Part shown: piece after piece, positions 25,855-37,522 of the stretch | Numbering within the stretch: the stretch's first letter is position 1 | Layout of the letters: each line of letters begins with the position of its first letter | The notes under the pieces: model-generated | Databases searched by the model: none | Seen by the model: only the letters and a program-made list of their open reading frames with translations | Told to the model about the DNA's origin: nothing | Assembly (NCBI GenBank): GCA_001986395.2 | Contig: MQVO02000010.1 | Span: forward strand, 620,001-684,000 | DNA: 64,000 nt | Direction: 5' to 3' | Source of the DNA: Irpex lacteus | Lineage: Eukaryota > Basidiomycota > Agaricomycetes > Polyporales > Irpicaceae | Made by a program: the position numbers and the translations under genes

Positions 25855-27564
25855 ATGCGTACATCCTCGAGGGACTTGACGCAGGCCGTCGTAGCGCTCT
25901 TGGCCGCATCCACGGCCTCACACGCTCTTTCGATAGAAGGTCGGGCCTCGACGTGTAACGGGCATGCGGAGGTGTGTAGAGTCTGTTCTTATTTTCTCAT
26001 AGCAGTGCTCAACGCTGTGTACGGAGTGTAGCTATGCGATCGTAGTTACGGGAACGTCAGTTTCGTTGGGACACACGACTCGTACGCAGTGGGGACAAAC
26101 AATCGTGAGTGCTGTGCCTAGGAGATTCTTGCTATCGCTCACTATTGTCTGTGAAGTTGCTACGAATCAGGACTACGACGGTAAGTCTTTGCGGATAGGT
26201 GATCACAGCAGGCTGTCTAATGAATCGTACGTTCTCCAGTGACTCAACAATTAACGGACGGTGTTCGGCTATTGCAAGTCGAGGCTCTGAACCAGAACGG
26301 CACACCACAACTATGCCACACGTCATGTGTAAGTCATTATACGCTCCATTTTTGCGCCATAACCTCACCATCGAGTAGACTCTGCAAAACGGAGGGACCT
26401 TACAAGATTATCTTGGCAAAGGTGTGTAGCCGCCTTGCTTGTCCGCTGTCACGCTTCATCTCACTCTAAACGTCAGTAAAATCTTGGATGGATTCTAATA
26501 CTAACGATGGTCAGTCGAGGTATCCTATGGTTTCAATAGTCGGCTGATCTCAATGTAGTGGTCACTTTGTTGATCACGAACACGGACGGCATGCCTCCGA
26601 CCACGTTCGATGGAGTGTTCAAGGCGGCTGGTCTGGACACAGCATCCTGGACGCCTCCCTCAGCTCAACTAAACTCGACTGCATGGCCTACGCTTGGATC
26701 CCTCATCGACGGCGGAACGCGTCTGGTGACGTTCCTCGCCCAGCAGGCAGACTTCACACAGGTACCTTACCTTATTGACGGTACGTCCTACGTTTCCACG
26801 GTCATTTCCCGTAGTCTCGTGCAGTGCAATTCTAACTTTAGCTTGCTTCTTTCCCTACCAAAATAGAATTCACAAATGTGTGGGAAACCGCCTTCGACGT
26901 AACTGACACCACCTTCGACTGCAACGTCAACCGAACGAAGGGTGACCCGACCCAGCAACTCTACTTGATCAACCACTTCCTTGATAAAGCTAGCGTCTTT
27001 GGGTTGCCCGCCCCCGACGTCGGGAACGCTGCGACTACCAACGCTGCAAGCGGTACCGGATCGCTCGGCCTGCAGGTGGAGACGTGTGAGGCGCAGTACG
27101 GAAGAGCTCCCAACTTCTTGCTCGTCGATGTAAGCGTCAACCATCATCTTGATCTTCTGACATAGCATATACTGCCCGTTTCTTCATTTTGTGTTCGCGT
27201 TTCCACGCTACTCCGGCTTCGCACATACATGCCCTGGTCCGCCTGCCGTTTTCATTTTGGCGCTTGCCTCATCATATCTTATTGAACACTTACTGATCGC
27301 TATGTGTCGTACCTCTAGTTCTACGAGTACGGTGGCGGCTCAGTCTTCCAAGTCGCCGCAACAGCCAACGGAGTCTCGTACGACCCCTCGACGCCCATTG
27401 CCACACCCAAAGATGGATCCGGTAGCGCCTCTGCAAGTACGGCGAGCACCACTTCCTCAAGTCTCAATGGTGCCCAAGGATTAGTCGGACCTTCGAGCCA
27501 GCTCATGTGGTCGCTGACAGCTGCGTGTCTAGCGTCAGTGATGGGAGCCCTAGTCTTGTTCTAA
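25855..27564 (+). CDS. GPI-anchored PLC-like phosphodiesterase
   Basis: Nine exons (25855-25971, 26032-26104, 26157-26180, 26240-26328, 26379-26421, 26477-26509, 26559-26780, 26867-27129, 27319-27564) give 369 aa. A secretion signal (VVALLAASTASHALS) starts the protein. The TIM-barrel fold of PI-PLC-X-like enzymes is marked by FVGTHDSYAVG (first catalytic-type His), NQDYDVTQQLTDGVRLLQ, LCHTSC (second His), GGTLQDYLGKVKSWMD, VVTLLITNTDG and DKASVFGLP. A Ser/Thr-rich stretch and a hydrophobic tail (MWSLTAACLASVMGALVLF) fit GPI anchoring to membrane or wall. Exons of 24, 33 and 43 nt make it easy to mis-annotate. The true substrate is unknown for this fungal family. Confidence 0.88.
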
Positions 27565-28187
27565 TCCATCCTGCCGGATCGTTGTTGGGAAGGCTAGTCG
27601 GAAGAGGGGACACGAAGAGATCGGTGACGAATACGGATTCATTCTCAGTTTATACACTCAAAGCACAGTTAGACACTTAGTTTTTCATAGTTATGCTGCT
27701 CACTTACTGGAACGGACTATTTCTGCATACATATACTCAATGCTCATTTCTGCGATCGTTGAACGTTGATTCTTCCTTGGCTGCTCATGTCGGACGCTGT
27801 TGCTGTTTACGCTCGCGTGCATCGCACGCCTGTAGCATATTATCATGGACTTTGACTCACTCATTAGCCCTTCCAGCTTGCTAAATGGCTATCGTGCACT
27901 GCAGGGCATGGCGGAAAGATGCAGCAACTTAGAGCATACTTAATATTAATCACGGCAGCGTCAATGTATTATTCCTTTCGCCATGAATATGCATGAATGT
28001 CGGTGTACTTACGTCAAGTTCAGAGGAGAGGAATAACGTAGCCTCCGGCGTAGACTCTTGATGACACATTCAGATTTGTTAGATTCGTTGCATACATACG
28101 TAATTGCCACCGATATTGGTCCCGCGTATGGTCTGAGCCCATCTTTCCGAGTCTTCTGACCTCACTTACGATACTTATCTCGCTACG
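27565..28187. other. Intergenic, no gene seen
   Basis: 3' UTR of the PLC-like gene and promoter of the first small membrane-protein gene. No supported open frame. Confidence 0.5.
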
Positions 28188-28678
28188 ATGGACGACTTGT
28201 ACAATGACTTTCTGTATCTCATTGGGAGAAGGACTCGGAGGCGTTATAAGGGCAGGTTCGATCCTATGCGATTCTATGTGCCGCCCACGCCAGAGGTGAG
28301 TTACTTCTACGCTGCGTACTCGCGCGTACCAGCCCAAGTTTATTCTGACGGTCAGATATCTGACACTTAACATTTTTGCAGGAACTCGCACCCAGGGTGT
28401 TTGGCCCCGAAAACGAAGTATACATGCCCACCCAATTGATCCTCCCCTACAATTCACTCGAGGAGTGCACCATAACCGTCGTCCGTCGCACAGGCCCGGA
28501 GGCTTGGGACTTTGTACCCTATGAACGTCGAAACTGGGATCCTATTCAATTCGCCGCCTTGGTCGTCCTTTCGAGTATTGGCGCAGCACTGGTACAATTT
28601 CTGGTATCAGTGGCTTACAACAGTGCTTCCGAATGGCTGAAAACCATCTTCCCGCCTACGACCGTTCGTCATCCGTAA
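28188..28678 (+). CDS. Small single-span membrane protein, tandem copy 1
   Basis: Two exons (28188-28295, 28382-28678) encode 134 aa. The first exon is basic (LIGRRTRRRYKGRF). Exon 2 has LPYNSLEECTITVVRRTGPE, then WDPIQFAALVVLSSIGAALV followed by more hydrophobic residues, one membrane span, and a short tail. Copy 2, 0.9 kb downstream, shares the LPY, TGP, W-x-P-x-x-FA and SIxAAL landmarks and the intron position. No known family recognised. Support comes from conservation between the duplicates, not from homology. Confidence 0.6.
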
Positions 28679-29217
28679 GGAGTTACCAGGCTCTTCTAGG
28701 TAAGTAGCTAGATATTTCAAGTAACCCTTCTCTGAGTCTCACTTGTAGACAGCCTTGGTAGTCCCTTATGAGAGCTATCGAAAGGATACCGGAGGCGTTC
28801 CACATTCTACTTACTTATCTCGCAGTTACTAATACTACCCTTGTATGCTTCGAGTCGGATCCGTACATATTGTTTGATACTTGGTCTTCTACTTATACCT
28901 CTCGATAAGGAGTCCAGTCTTTACTTCCATGGTCATACACCTCCAGTGGATCGGATTACTTCTGCACGACCATCCAAAATTCAATGCTCATCCTGCAACT
29001 ATCCCGTTCACTGTAAATACAAGCTCGGAACCTGTTGCATACGTAATTTACTGTATGCAGTGTCACCGCGGCTGGTCTCGCTCATGATCTGAACCCATTC
29101 CACGATTCTTCCAACCCCCATCACGATCGGTGAGTAAAACCTTCAAAACCTAGATTCAACGGCGGAGTGGAATATAAAGCATTGGTACTCATACAGTTCA
29201 CAGTTCCAGTGGCTCAG
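28679..29217. other. Spacer between the tandem small genes
   Basis: Parts resemble the flanks of the other copy: the stretch around 29035-29110 (CATACGTAATT, then GGTCTCGCTCATGATCTGA) parallels about 28090-28150 (CATACGTAATT, then TATGGTCTGAGCCC), and both genes are followed by similar GGCTCT-x-GGTAAGTA/GGTGAGTA text. The duplicated unit therefore includes non-coding DNA. Confidence 0.45.
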
Positions 29218-29593
29218 ATGCCGTCAGAGCATGATGTGAGTTACTTCTAGTGATGCATACCAGATTCGCTCCCAGTGCCCACCCGTACCGTACTGACACC
29301 AACATTTGGCACATACCTTATAGAAATTCAAAGTCGTACCGTGGATGGTCCGTGACTTCAGAGACGGAGAACAATGCATATCTGCCCAAGCGGTCCTCCC
29401 CTACAGTCCAGACTCTACCGTGACTCTCATTCAACACACAGGCCCACACGCGGAAAAATCTGCCCGTTACGAACTTTACGAGGGTCGTATCTGGGGCCCT
29501 CTAAGATTTGCCACCTGGGTTGCTCTTGCGAGCATTAGCGCAGCACTACTACGAACTCTAGTATTGGCCGCCTATTCAGTTCTTCTGGGTTGA
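29218..29593 (+). CDS. Small single-span membrane protein, tandem copy 2
   Basis: Exons 29218-29235 and 29324-29593 give 95 aa. Exon 1 is just MPSEHD, then a GTGAGTTACTTCTA donor region identical to that of copy 1 (GTGAGTTACTTCTA). Exon 2 carries LPYSPDSTVTLIQHTGPH and WGPLRFATWVALASISAALL, aligned with copy 1. The basic N-terminal exon of copy 1 is missing or reduced, so this copy may be truncated at its 5' end; another start further upstream could exist. Confidence 0.5.
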
Positions 29594-30251
29594 AAGCCTC
29601 CTTCTCCCCTCCGACGTAACTACTAGGCTCTCATAGGTGAGTACCCTGATAGCTAAGTACTCATTCTCCGCGACTCACTTGAGAACAGTCTTCTTGACCT
29701 TTATATATGAATCTTTTTTATCTGCTTCAGTTGCTTATATAAGTTGCACCAGAACTTCGACTCGGATGGTCGATCCACTCACCGTGTCCGACTTGATAGT
29801 GATTTGTCGTAAAGCCCGCATTGTGTAGCATTAGGACTTCATGTACGGTTAAACATGCATGACAGTAAGTACTAGTGAGTCCAGTACAGTGTCATTTCCC
29901 CCTTGGAACATCGACTACGAAGCCCGCGTTGAATCGAGCTAAATCGAGTCTGCTGGGCGAGCGCTGGTCGTAAACTTATGCCACGCATGTGGCTGCTTGG
30001 GATTCGGATCACACCAAGAGAGGAAGACAGAAAGAATGATATAATGCGATTCGTGACGGGGACAGACTACGACAGAGGACGTGATGAAGCGTTAACAAAA
30101 AGTACAGAGGCAGCGGAGACAGAGAGACAGCTAAGGCTAACAGAGTGTGTATATGCGTGTGGAGAGAACGACGACGTTGAACAATGGATACATCAGGATC
30201 GTGTTGGCACAGTTCTTTAAAAACTTTCTTCTGCGATTGTACAGTTTGCGC
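29594..30251. other. Intergenic, no gene seen
   Basis: 3' region of the tandem pair and of eEF2. A purine-rich stretch (AGAGGCAGCGGAGACAGAGA) lies near 30105. No supported gene. Confidence 0.5.
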
Positions 30252-33124
30252 TTAGAGCTTGTCGTAGTACGTGTCGAGCGAGGGAATCTCAGGCTTGAGA
30301 CCCTTGCGCACACGAATGCTGCGGACGAGTTCCTCGAGCTTGCTACCCTTCTCGAGAGGAGCTGCAAAGGATAAAAATCAGTACCAACTCAACCGACACC
30401 ATTGTGTAAACAACACTTACTGCCGTTCATGAGCTCGTAGTGATCGAACACACTCTGGGGGAAGGCCTGGCCAGAGGTGGCGGCACGGAGGTCACCGTTG
30501 AAGCCGAACGACTCAGCGACGGGCAGGTAAGCCTTGACCGTGAACATGGGGGTTCCGGGCTTCTGCTCCTCAGAGAAGACCTGGCCACGACGCTTGTTGA
30601 GCACCGAGTAGATACCGCCGATGACGGTCTCCGGGCACTGGATCTCGACCAAGAAGACGGGCTCCTGGAGACCAGGCTCGGCGAGCAAGCAAGCGGCGTA
30701 GCAGACACGACGGCAGACAGGGATGATCTGTCCTCCACCACGATGGATAGCATCAGTGTGAAGCTATTCGAGCAAGCAGATCAGTATATGCGACGACTAG
30801 TGCATGACCGAGAATGCTTACCGTAACATCGAGGATGTTGAAGCGGACACCACGGACGTTCTCCTCGCAGCAGACACCCTCCTTAGTCGCCCACTGGAAG
30901 GCAGCAACACACGAATCCTTGATTTCGTTGAGGTACTGCACACCCTTGGTAACATCGACGAGCAAGTTGGGGCCAGTGGTATCGGGGCCGAAGCACCAGA
31001 TCTTCCTGGCATCGGTGACGTCCCAACCGAACTCGTCGGCGAGCAGACGTGCTCGGACCTTGAAATCCTCACGGGCGGAGACCTTGCCGGACTCGATAGC
31101 GAGAGTCAACTCCTCCTCGAGGGGCTGGGCCTTGACGTACATACGGTTGTGCTTGTTCTGCGACTTGGAGAGAGCGACAATCGATGACTCGGTGCGGACG
31201 GTTTCACGGTAGCCGACGACGGGGTCAGAGATCTTGAGAGGGACACCAGCGTGGTCCTCCTGGAGATCCTTCAAGCAAATCTCCAAGTGGAGCTCACCAG
31301 CACCAGCGACGATGTGTTCACCGCTCTCGTTAATCCAGGTCTGGACACAGGGGTCGGACTTCGAGAGACGCTTAAGACCTTCGACGAGCTTGGGGAGATC
31401 GGCGGCGTTCTTGACCTCGACGGCGCACTGCACGACAGGAGACACGGAGAAACGCATGACCTTCATGTTGTGGGCAGTCTCGGAAGTGGTGAGGGTACCG
31501 CTCTTGAGCAAGAACTGGTCAACACCGACGAGACCAATGATGTTACCGGCCGGGCAGTCCTCGATCGACTCGACGTAACGACCCATCATGAGAATGGTAC
31601 GCTGAACAGACTTGACGAACAAGTCTTCCTTCTTTCCGGGGACGTAGTTGGGGCCCTGGATACGGATCTTGGGGCCAGCACGGACAGTACCAGAGAAGAC
31701 ACGACCGAAGGCGTAGAAACGTCCCTTATCGGAAGTGGGCACCATCTTGGAGACGTACAAACAGAGAGGGCCGTTGGGGTCACAGTCACGGATACCGATG
31801 GCGGTCTCATCGTCCATGGGACCCTCGTAGAGAGTCTCGACACGGTAGCGCTGAGCGGTGGCGGGAGAGGGAAGGTTGATGACTATCATCTCCAAGAGAG
31901 CCTCACCAGCGGGCAAGAACTTCCTCATGATGACCTTCAGGAGAGTCTTACCCTCGAGCTCACGCTCGTCCTGGGCAAGCTTGATGTCGAGCTTCTCAAG
32001 CATGGGGCCAATGGCGTCCTTCTTGAAGTTCATGACGGCGTCGAAGATCTTGTAGATCGGGTCGAGGACGAACATGGAGAAAGCACGGTCGAGGGGCTTG
32101 CCATCGGCGTCAGTGGATTTTGTGGACCACTTGCGAGTGGCAGGGTTGAAGTAGTTGTCGCCCCAAAGCTTGAGCATCATCTTCTCCTTGTCGACACCGA
32201 ACTTCTTGGCGTAACGGTTGGCGAATTGGCGCAGTGTGAAGGCCCAGCCGTGAAGACCGGAACCAAAGGCAACGGTGCCCTTGTCGGGGTAGACCTGGAC
32301 GTCACCGAGAGCAGCGTCATGATACGTCGAGATGATGACGTTGACGGACTCAATGGTGCGGCGGAAACTCTGGAAGAGAGACTCCTTGTCGGTCTGGAGC
32401 TCGAGAAGAGCACGGTCGACCTTGTTGATGACGACGACAGGCTTGATACGCTCGGTAAGGGCCTGACGGAGCACAGTTTCGGTCTGGACGCAAACACCCT
32501 CAACACAGTCGACGACGACGAGAGCACCATCAGTGACACGGAGAGCGGCCGTAACTTCTGATGAGAAGTCGACGTGTCCGGGGGAGTCGATCAAGTTGAT
32601 CAAGAACTCGCGGCCTGCGCGTGTTTGTCAGATCTTCCGCTTAGATAACACAAATTGAAGATCAGATTGCTTACCGTTGGTGGGCTGCTTGATGGTCTTG
32701 ACATCCTCGTCCTCCAACTCGAAGTACATCGAGATGGCGGTCGACTTGATGGTGATACCACGCTCGATTTCATCCGCTCGCGTATCCGTAAACCGCATGT
32801 CTCCAGCCTTTGCACTGGCGATGATACCGGCCTTGGAGACGAGAGAGTCGGTCAAGGTGGACTTTCCGTGGTCGACTGTGCGAAAGTTAGACTTTTGAGC
32901 TTATCTCTCGACGAATAGGGGGACTCACCATGAGCAATAACACTCATGTTACGGATGTTAGTCGGCTTGTCCATAAGCTGACGAATCTGGTCTGTTCATT
33001 ATCCTTCGATTAGCTCCTCCCCTCTTTGTCGCGTACGATTTTTTCACTTGCCTACGGTGAAGTTACTGTGGGCATTTTTGTCAATATCTACATCGCGACT
33101 CGAGAGTTTTGGTACTTACACCAT
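30252..33124 (-). CDS. EFT2: Translation elongation factor 2
   Basis: GTPase that translocates peptidyl-tRNA on the ribosome. Seven exons (33124-33120, 33065-33052, 32991-32929, 32875-32675, 32614-30822, 30763-30421, 30361-30252) give exactly 842 aa, the size of yeast eEF2. All GTPase motifs are present: [31 protein letters not shown]. The diphthamide loop DAIHRGGGQ sits at the start of exon 6, and the C-terminus is DTYYDKL. The first coding exon is 5 nt (ATG GT) and the second only 14 nt; the second intron uses a GC donor (GCAAGT) because no GT donor keeps MVNFTVDQIR in frame. Divergent from the GNAT gene (705 bp between starts). A mutated paralogue lies at 59425-62622. Confidence 0.97.
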
Positions 33125-33828
33125 GATGCCTAATTTTTTACAGTTATAATGCTACACAAGTTTTGTTTCGGATTCAACAGTGGGGTGAACCCAACTGGCG
33201 GGGAGAGTTGCGACGTTCAGGAAAGGGGGACCGGCCGCAAACTCGATGAGAGTTGAGGGATAAGTTTTCGAGGCAATACCCGACAGCTTATCGATCGTAT
33301 TTAGGGCAGGCAGGGCGCCTAAACTTGTCGCCACACGTGCATCTCCACCCTTGCAGCGGTACCGCCATGGTCAATGCACTCGCTCACAAATATTCCGGCC
33401 TCGTACATAAATTTATGCGATGACTCTCTTACACAATATGACTTTGCTCGAAAGAACTCGCTTCCGATTTTTTTGAATAACGAGAAATAATAAGGTTCCA
33501 GGACAACGAGGAATCAGCGCCTTCCAAACATGGGCACACGTTCCACCTGTGCGCGAGTCCCGACCTGGCCGCCATCTACGTATGTTCCGGACTTGGTGGA
33601 GAACATATCATTCAGTATGTTTTAGTCATGGAGCTTATTGTAACTTTCACAGGTGCCGAGCCGTTGACGTAGTGACTCTACCCATAGGGAACATTAACTC
33701 GTCCAGCTTCACTCTCGTGAGTCACAGACTCGAATATTTGACTCACGCTCGAGCAATGTCTTGATTCCGTCGTGCTAAGAGATGAAATAGAACTACGACA
33801 ATCTGGAGCGACAGCTTATAGGTTTCCT
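33125..33828. promoter_or_regulatory. Divergent promoter region eEF2 / GNAT
   Basis: Contains AT-rich text (ACATAAATTTATG near 33405) that could serve as core promoter for the eEF2 side. No gene within. The same divergent arrangement, without clear sequence identity, recurs at 58770-59400. Confidence 0.45.
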
Positions 33829-34627
33829 ATGGCGCATCCTCAGCTTCATCCATTACAGGTGAATGAGCGTACAGGCGAGCCGTATCTACGTCTGCCTAGT
33901 CCGCACGATAACATCATTATCACACCCCCGCGAACTGAAGACATACCCGCCATCATCGCCGCACTCAACGATCCCCTCGTATACAGCACCCTCGAGGGTC
34001 CTCCGTTCCCATACAAGGAGGAACACGCCGTATGGTGGATTGATCATGTCAAAACGCCCTCCGACGAGTTGTTGCAAGACCTACGACAAGCTGCCGACGA
34101 AGGCTCGCAGAGCTTGAAAGTCGTGGCTGGGTGTCCTGTGAGGACCCTCAGGGAGGTACAAGAGGACGGGACGGATATCTTCTTGGGCGACATTGGGTGT
34201 GACAGATGTGGTTACCCAGATATCGTCGATCAAGAAGAGAAGTCCCGTCTCACGTTCGCGAATGACCAGTTGCCCCCTGGTGACAAGGATATCGTATGGT
34301 GTATTGGCGGTATTTGCACTCTTCACCTTCGTGTGCTCGTGAATTTCTGTCTGATATCAGTATATTTTAGATTACCTCGTTGCGTCTCACCATGGCAAAG
34401 GCATCATGTCAGCCGCCCTACACACGCTTATTAACTCGTGGATGGTTCCTCGCATGCAAGTCCGGCAAATAAGAGGGGAGGTGTTCTCGGGCAACCAAGG
34501 AAGCAGACGTGTATTTGAGAAGAACGGGTTTGTCTTTGAAAAGACGGTTGAGCACAGAAAGGTGATTCCTTGCGGGAAGATGATAGAGGGATTCGACGTT
34601 GTGTGGTGGCGTTCCGCTTTGCAATAA
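33829..34627 (+). CDS. GNAT-family N-acetyltransferase
   Basis: Two exons (33829-34309, 34371-34627) join to 245 aa. The start region LHPLQVNERTGEPYLRLPSP is typical of a fungal GNAT group. NDPLVYSTLEGPPFPY and the substrate half follow. After the intron, YLVASHHGKGIMSAALHTL holds the acetyl-CoA-binding (R/Q)xxGxG/A-like segment, then NQGSRRVFEKNGF, the usual motif B of Acetyltransf_3 domains. Substrate unknown; small molecules or protein N-termini are possible. An in-frame GTG at 33772 was not used because a good ATG follows. A decayed copy of its 5' half lies near 58.7 kb. Confidence 0.85.
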
Positions 34628-35149
34628 ACTCGGTGCACGCAGAGCTCGAAAGATGTTCTCTCGATGGACAATTCCGTAGGCAACCGCAGCTTTACGGTGA
34701 GTGTTTCTGCTACAAGGTAGTGCACCTCCCTTCGTAGGCCGACTCGGACATGCCCTCGCATGACCCAAAGACTCACTCGAGGGCCCTCAGTTGCACCTAC
34801 ATACCTCTGGACCTGATGATATCATCCACGATCGTACAACATAGTTTAAGTTAACGTTCCCGCACTGCTTGTCTGTGGCGGTGAGTAAAGGCCGTCGGCT
34901 TTACCATAAGGGGCAGTGCGGCTGTGACATTGTGACACGGCGGGTCAGCGTGACAACCACTGCCATCTGGAGGTGCCTTGCAGCGCTTTGCGGGACTGCT
35001 GCAATCATATCAAGTCTGGATGGCAGCACGCCCGCTCATCTTCGTTCACACTCTCATCTTCTGCCCTCGTCCTCGTCTTTATTCTCGTTTGTGCACTCCT
35101 CTTTCTTTTTATTGACTTGTGCACAGCGACCGACGTCGTTCAAGAAGCT
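34628..35149. other. Intergenic, PalI promoter side
   Basis: Carries a pyrimidine-rich run near 35040-35110 (CTCTCATCTTCTGCCCTCG and similar), common before fungal start sites. No gene seen. Confidence 0.5.
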
Positions 35150-37143
35150 ATGGGCATCATACGACCAGCAACCCCAGGTTTCTTGGTAACCCTGGTAGCC
35201 GCCGCTCTCCTCGCCGTTGTCGTTTTCTCCGTACCATACTTCAAGTCTGTTTTCTTTCTCAAAGCATCGCTGGCCGATACAGGTGTCAATGGCTCGATCA
35301 CCTTTGGGACCCTAGGATTTTGTACGGACATACAGGGGAACTCTACTTGCTCCCACCCGAGCATTGGGTATGACCTTGGTGCGTTTATTCGTCTATATTT
35401 CTAAGAGTTGTGGCGTTAACGTAGCAATGTTAACAACGCCCTAGACATCAATAAACTCGTCGGCAACAACAGTAAAATCCAGATCCCGAGTGTCATTGTC
35501 AAGTGGATCACCTATGCGTTTGTTTTACACATCGTCGCCCTCGTCCTCGCCTGCATCTCTGCCGTCTTTGGACTGCTGGCCCACGTTCGGGAATTCTCCA
35601 TGACATGCTGCAGCACTCTGTTTTCAGGTGGTGCCGCAGCCGTCGCGCTCATTGCCTTCATCTTTGACATCGCCTTCTTCTTCATCGCAAAGTCCCGCAT
35701 CAACGCCGTAAAGGGGGGCTCAGCGCAACTCGGCATCGGCATATGGCTCACGCTCGCAGCGTGGCTCCTTCTGTTCTTTGCTGGATGCTTCTACGGATTC
35801 GGACGATGCTGTATCTCACGCCGGCCAAGAGACACCAGGAGGGAAGCTTCTCAAGTGGACGCCGGCTACGCAGAGCAAATGCGTATGGACGCTATCAGGG
35901 CCGAGGCAGACCGTAAAGCTAAACAGCAGGGATTCGAAACTGGCTTGCCTGCGTTTGCTGAGACACAACCTCTTACGTCGAAGATCGATGGTGGGGAGGA
36001 GTGGATGGAAGAGGGAGACCATATCGTGCCCTACAGACCCCCTCAAGCGAGTCCACCAGGTGGCGCGGCTGGCATAGGTGCTGGCACGGCGGCGTATACG
36101 CGACAAAACTCTTTGCCCTCCAACAACTATGCCGCTGGTGGGTACGCACAGGCTCCGCCAGGTACACGTGCCGTGGACGATTACTACAATGTCAGACCGA
36201 CGCAGACGTCTCAATATCCCCCTCAGCCGCGTAGACAAGGAAGTCAATCTACGCAGTATAGTCGGTACACCCAATCGTCGAACACGTACACCAACGCACC
36301 CACCCCTGCTCCCGTTCCTCCTGTGCCTACAGGCCAATCTAATGCTGCGTACCTCGCCGCCGGCGCAGCAGCATATGGAGCCAACTCACAGCAATACGGT
36401 CATCCGGAGCGCGGAACCACATGTACGTATTACCTGCTCAACGATTGTCCACGAACGCCCACCCATGATAATGCTAATCTCACGTAGATCACTCCGCAGC
36501 CTCTCACCAACAATACCCCTCCAATTACTCACAATACCCCGATCCTGCACCGACATCGTTCAATAGCGATGTGTACAATAATACTGCGTACATGGCACCT
36601 GTCACAGCCTCGACACCGTATGCAGCCGCGTCGACACCATACGGACAGAACGCGTCGCAGTACACTTCACCCGAGCGGAGCTACACACTCGGCGGGGACA
36701 GCTACCCCCAACCGCAGACACAACAACCACCCTCCCAGCCGCATACACCCTTCCAACCACAACACCAACAATCCCAATACTACGCCAACACCGCAACACA
36801 GGACGCCTCTAACACCTTGTACCCGCCCGCGACACACAACGAAGCGCACAACTCGATGGCCTCGAGTTACCTCACATCACCATACTCGCCTATGCCCTCA
36901 CCAAGAACCCCACCGACGGGTTCAGACTATAGTGCTACTACTCCTGTGAGAGCGCAGAGTATGCACAAGCCTCCGTTGGATCTTCCCGCGGCTGCCGGTC
37001 ACCCGTCGTCACCTGGACCTAGTATGCCTGCGCCTTCGCATCAGCAGGGACAGCAGTTCGAGCAGCCGGCGTATGAGGACAGCCCGCCTGTCTATGACGA
37101 TGCGACGGCGCAGCCGCCGGGGCAGTGGGGTGCTAAGCACTAG
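35150..37143 (+). CDS. rim9: PalI/Rim9-family pH-response membrane protein
   Basis: Three exons (35150-35378, 35445-36422, 36488-37143) give 620 aa. The N-terminal third has the four-span SUR7/PalI topology: a first span (FLVTLVAAALLAVVVFSVPY), an extracellular loop with two cysteines (GFCTDIQGNSTC), and three further spans ending FAGCFYGFGRCC. In Aspergillus PalI and yeast Rim9, this protein assists the ambient-pH sensor PalH/Rim21 at the plasma membrane. The long cytosolic tail is rich in Gln, Pro, Tyr and Ser with repeated TPYG/QYxxPERxxT units, and ends with SPPVYDD, a PPxY motif that could bind a Rsp5/Nedd4 ubiquitin ligase. The family call is firm; the pH role is from homologues. Confidence 0.88.
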
Positions 37144-37522
37144 TGCTCAGCGTTGTGTAGGCATGTAGCGTGGTATACGGACACAGATGGGTCGTTCAGT
37201 ATCTTTATCATTTTTGTAATCATGGACTTCAGTTTCTTATTTTCTAAGTACTTAGTTTGTTTGATGCACTGCCGGTACATGACTACATGGCCCATTCACG
37301 ATTCTCCAGTTTGGACGTCTCTTGATCGCATACAACTCTTGTTGACGCTACGACACACTCTTTTCGGTTTGGACGTGTGTATACTAGTACAGTTGGGTTC
37401 TGATTACTGTGGAGCTCCATCGTCGATACCCACTTCGAAATGCAATGAAGAGTTACGATAGTCGAAGCTGCCATGGCATCGCTCTTGCACCTTCGGATTG
37501 GGTTCAGAGTGCGTGATTAGGC
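37144..37522. other. Convergent 3' intergenic region
   Basis: Between the stop codons of PalI and agmatinase; probably both 3' UTRs. Confidence 0.55.

Noticed and set aside
30753..30820. Continuation of the main eEF2 frame past DVT
   Set aside because: It is intron sequence; splicing at GTAAGC/ATAG restores the [12 protein letters not shown] loop.
31251..32561. 436-codon plus-strand frame over eEF2
   Set aside because: Antisense shadow caused by the codon bias of eEF2; the same shadow appears opposite the paralogue at 61261-62109.
36569..36949. 126-codon plus-strand frame rich in His, Thr and Arg
   Set aside because: Out-of-frame reading of the low-complexity PalI tail.
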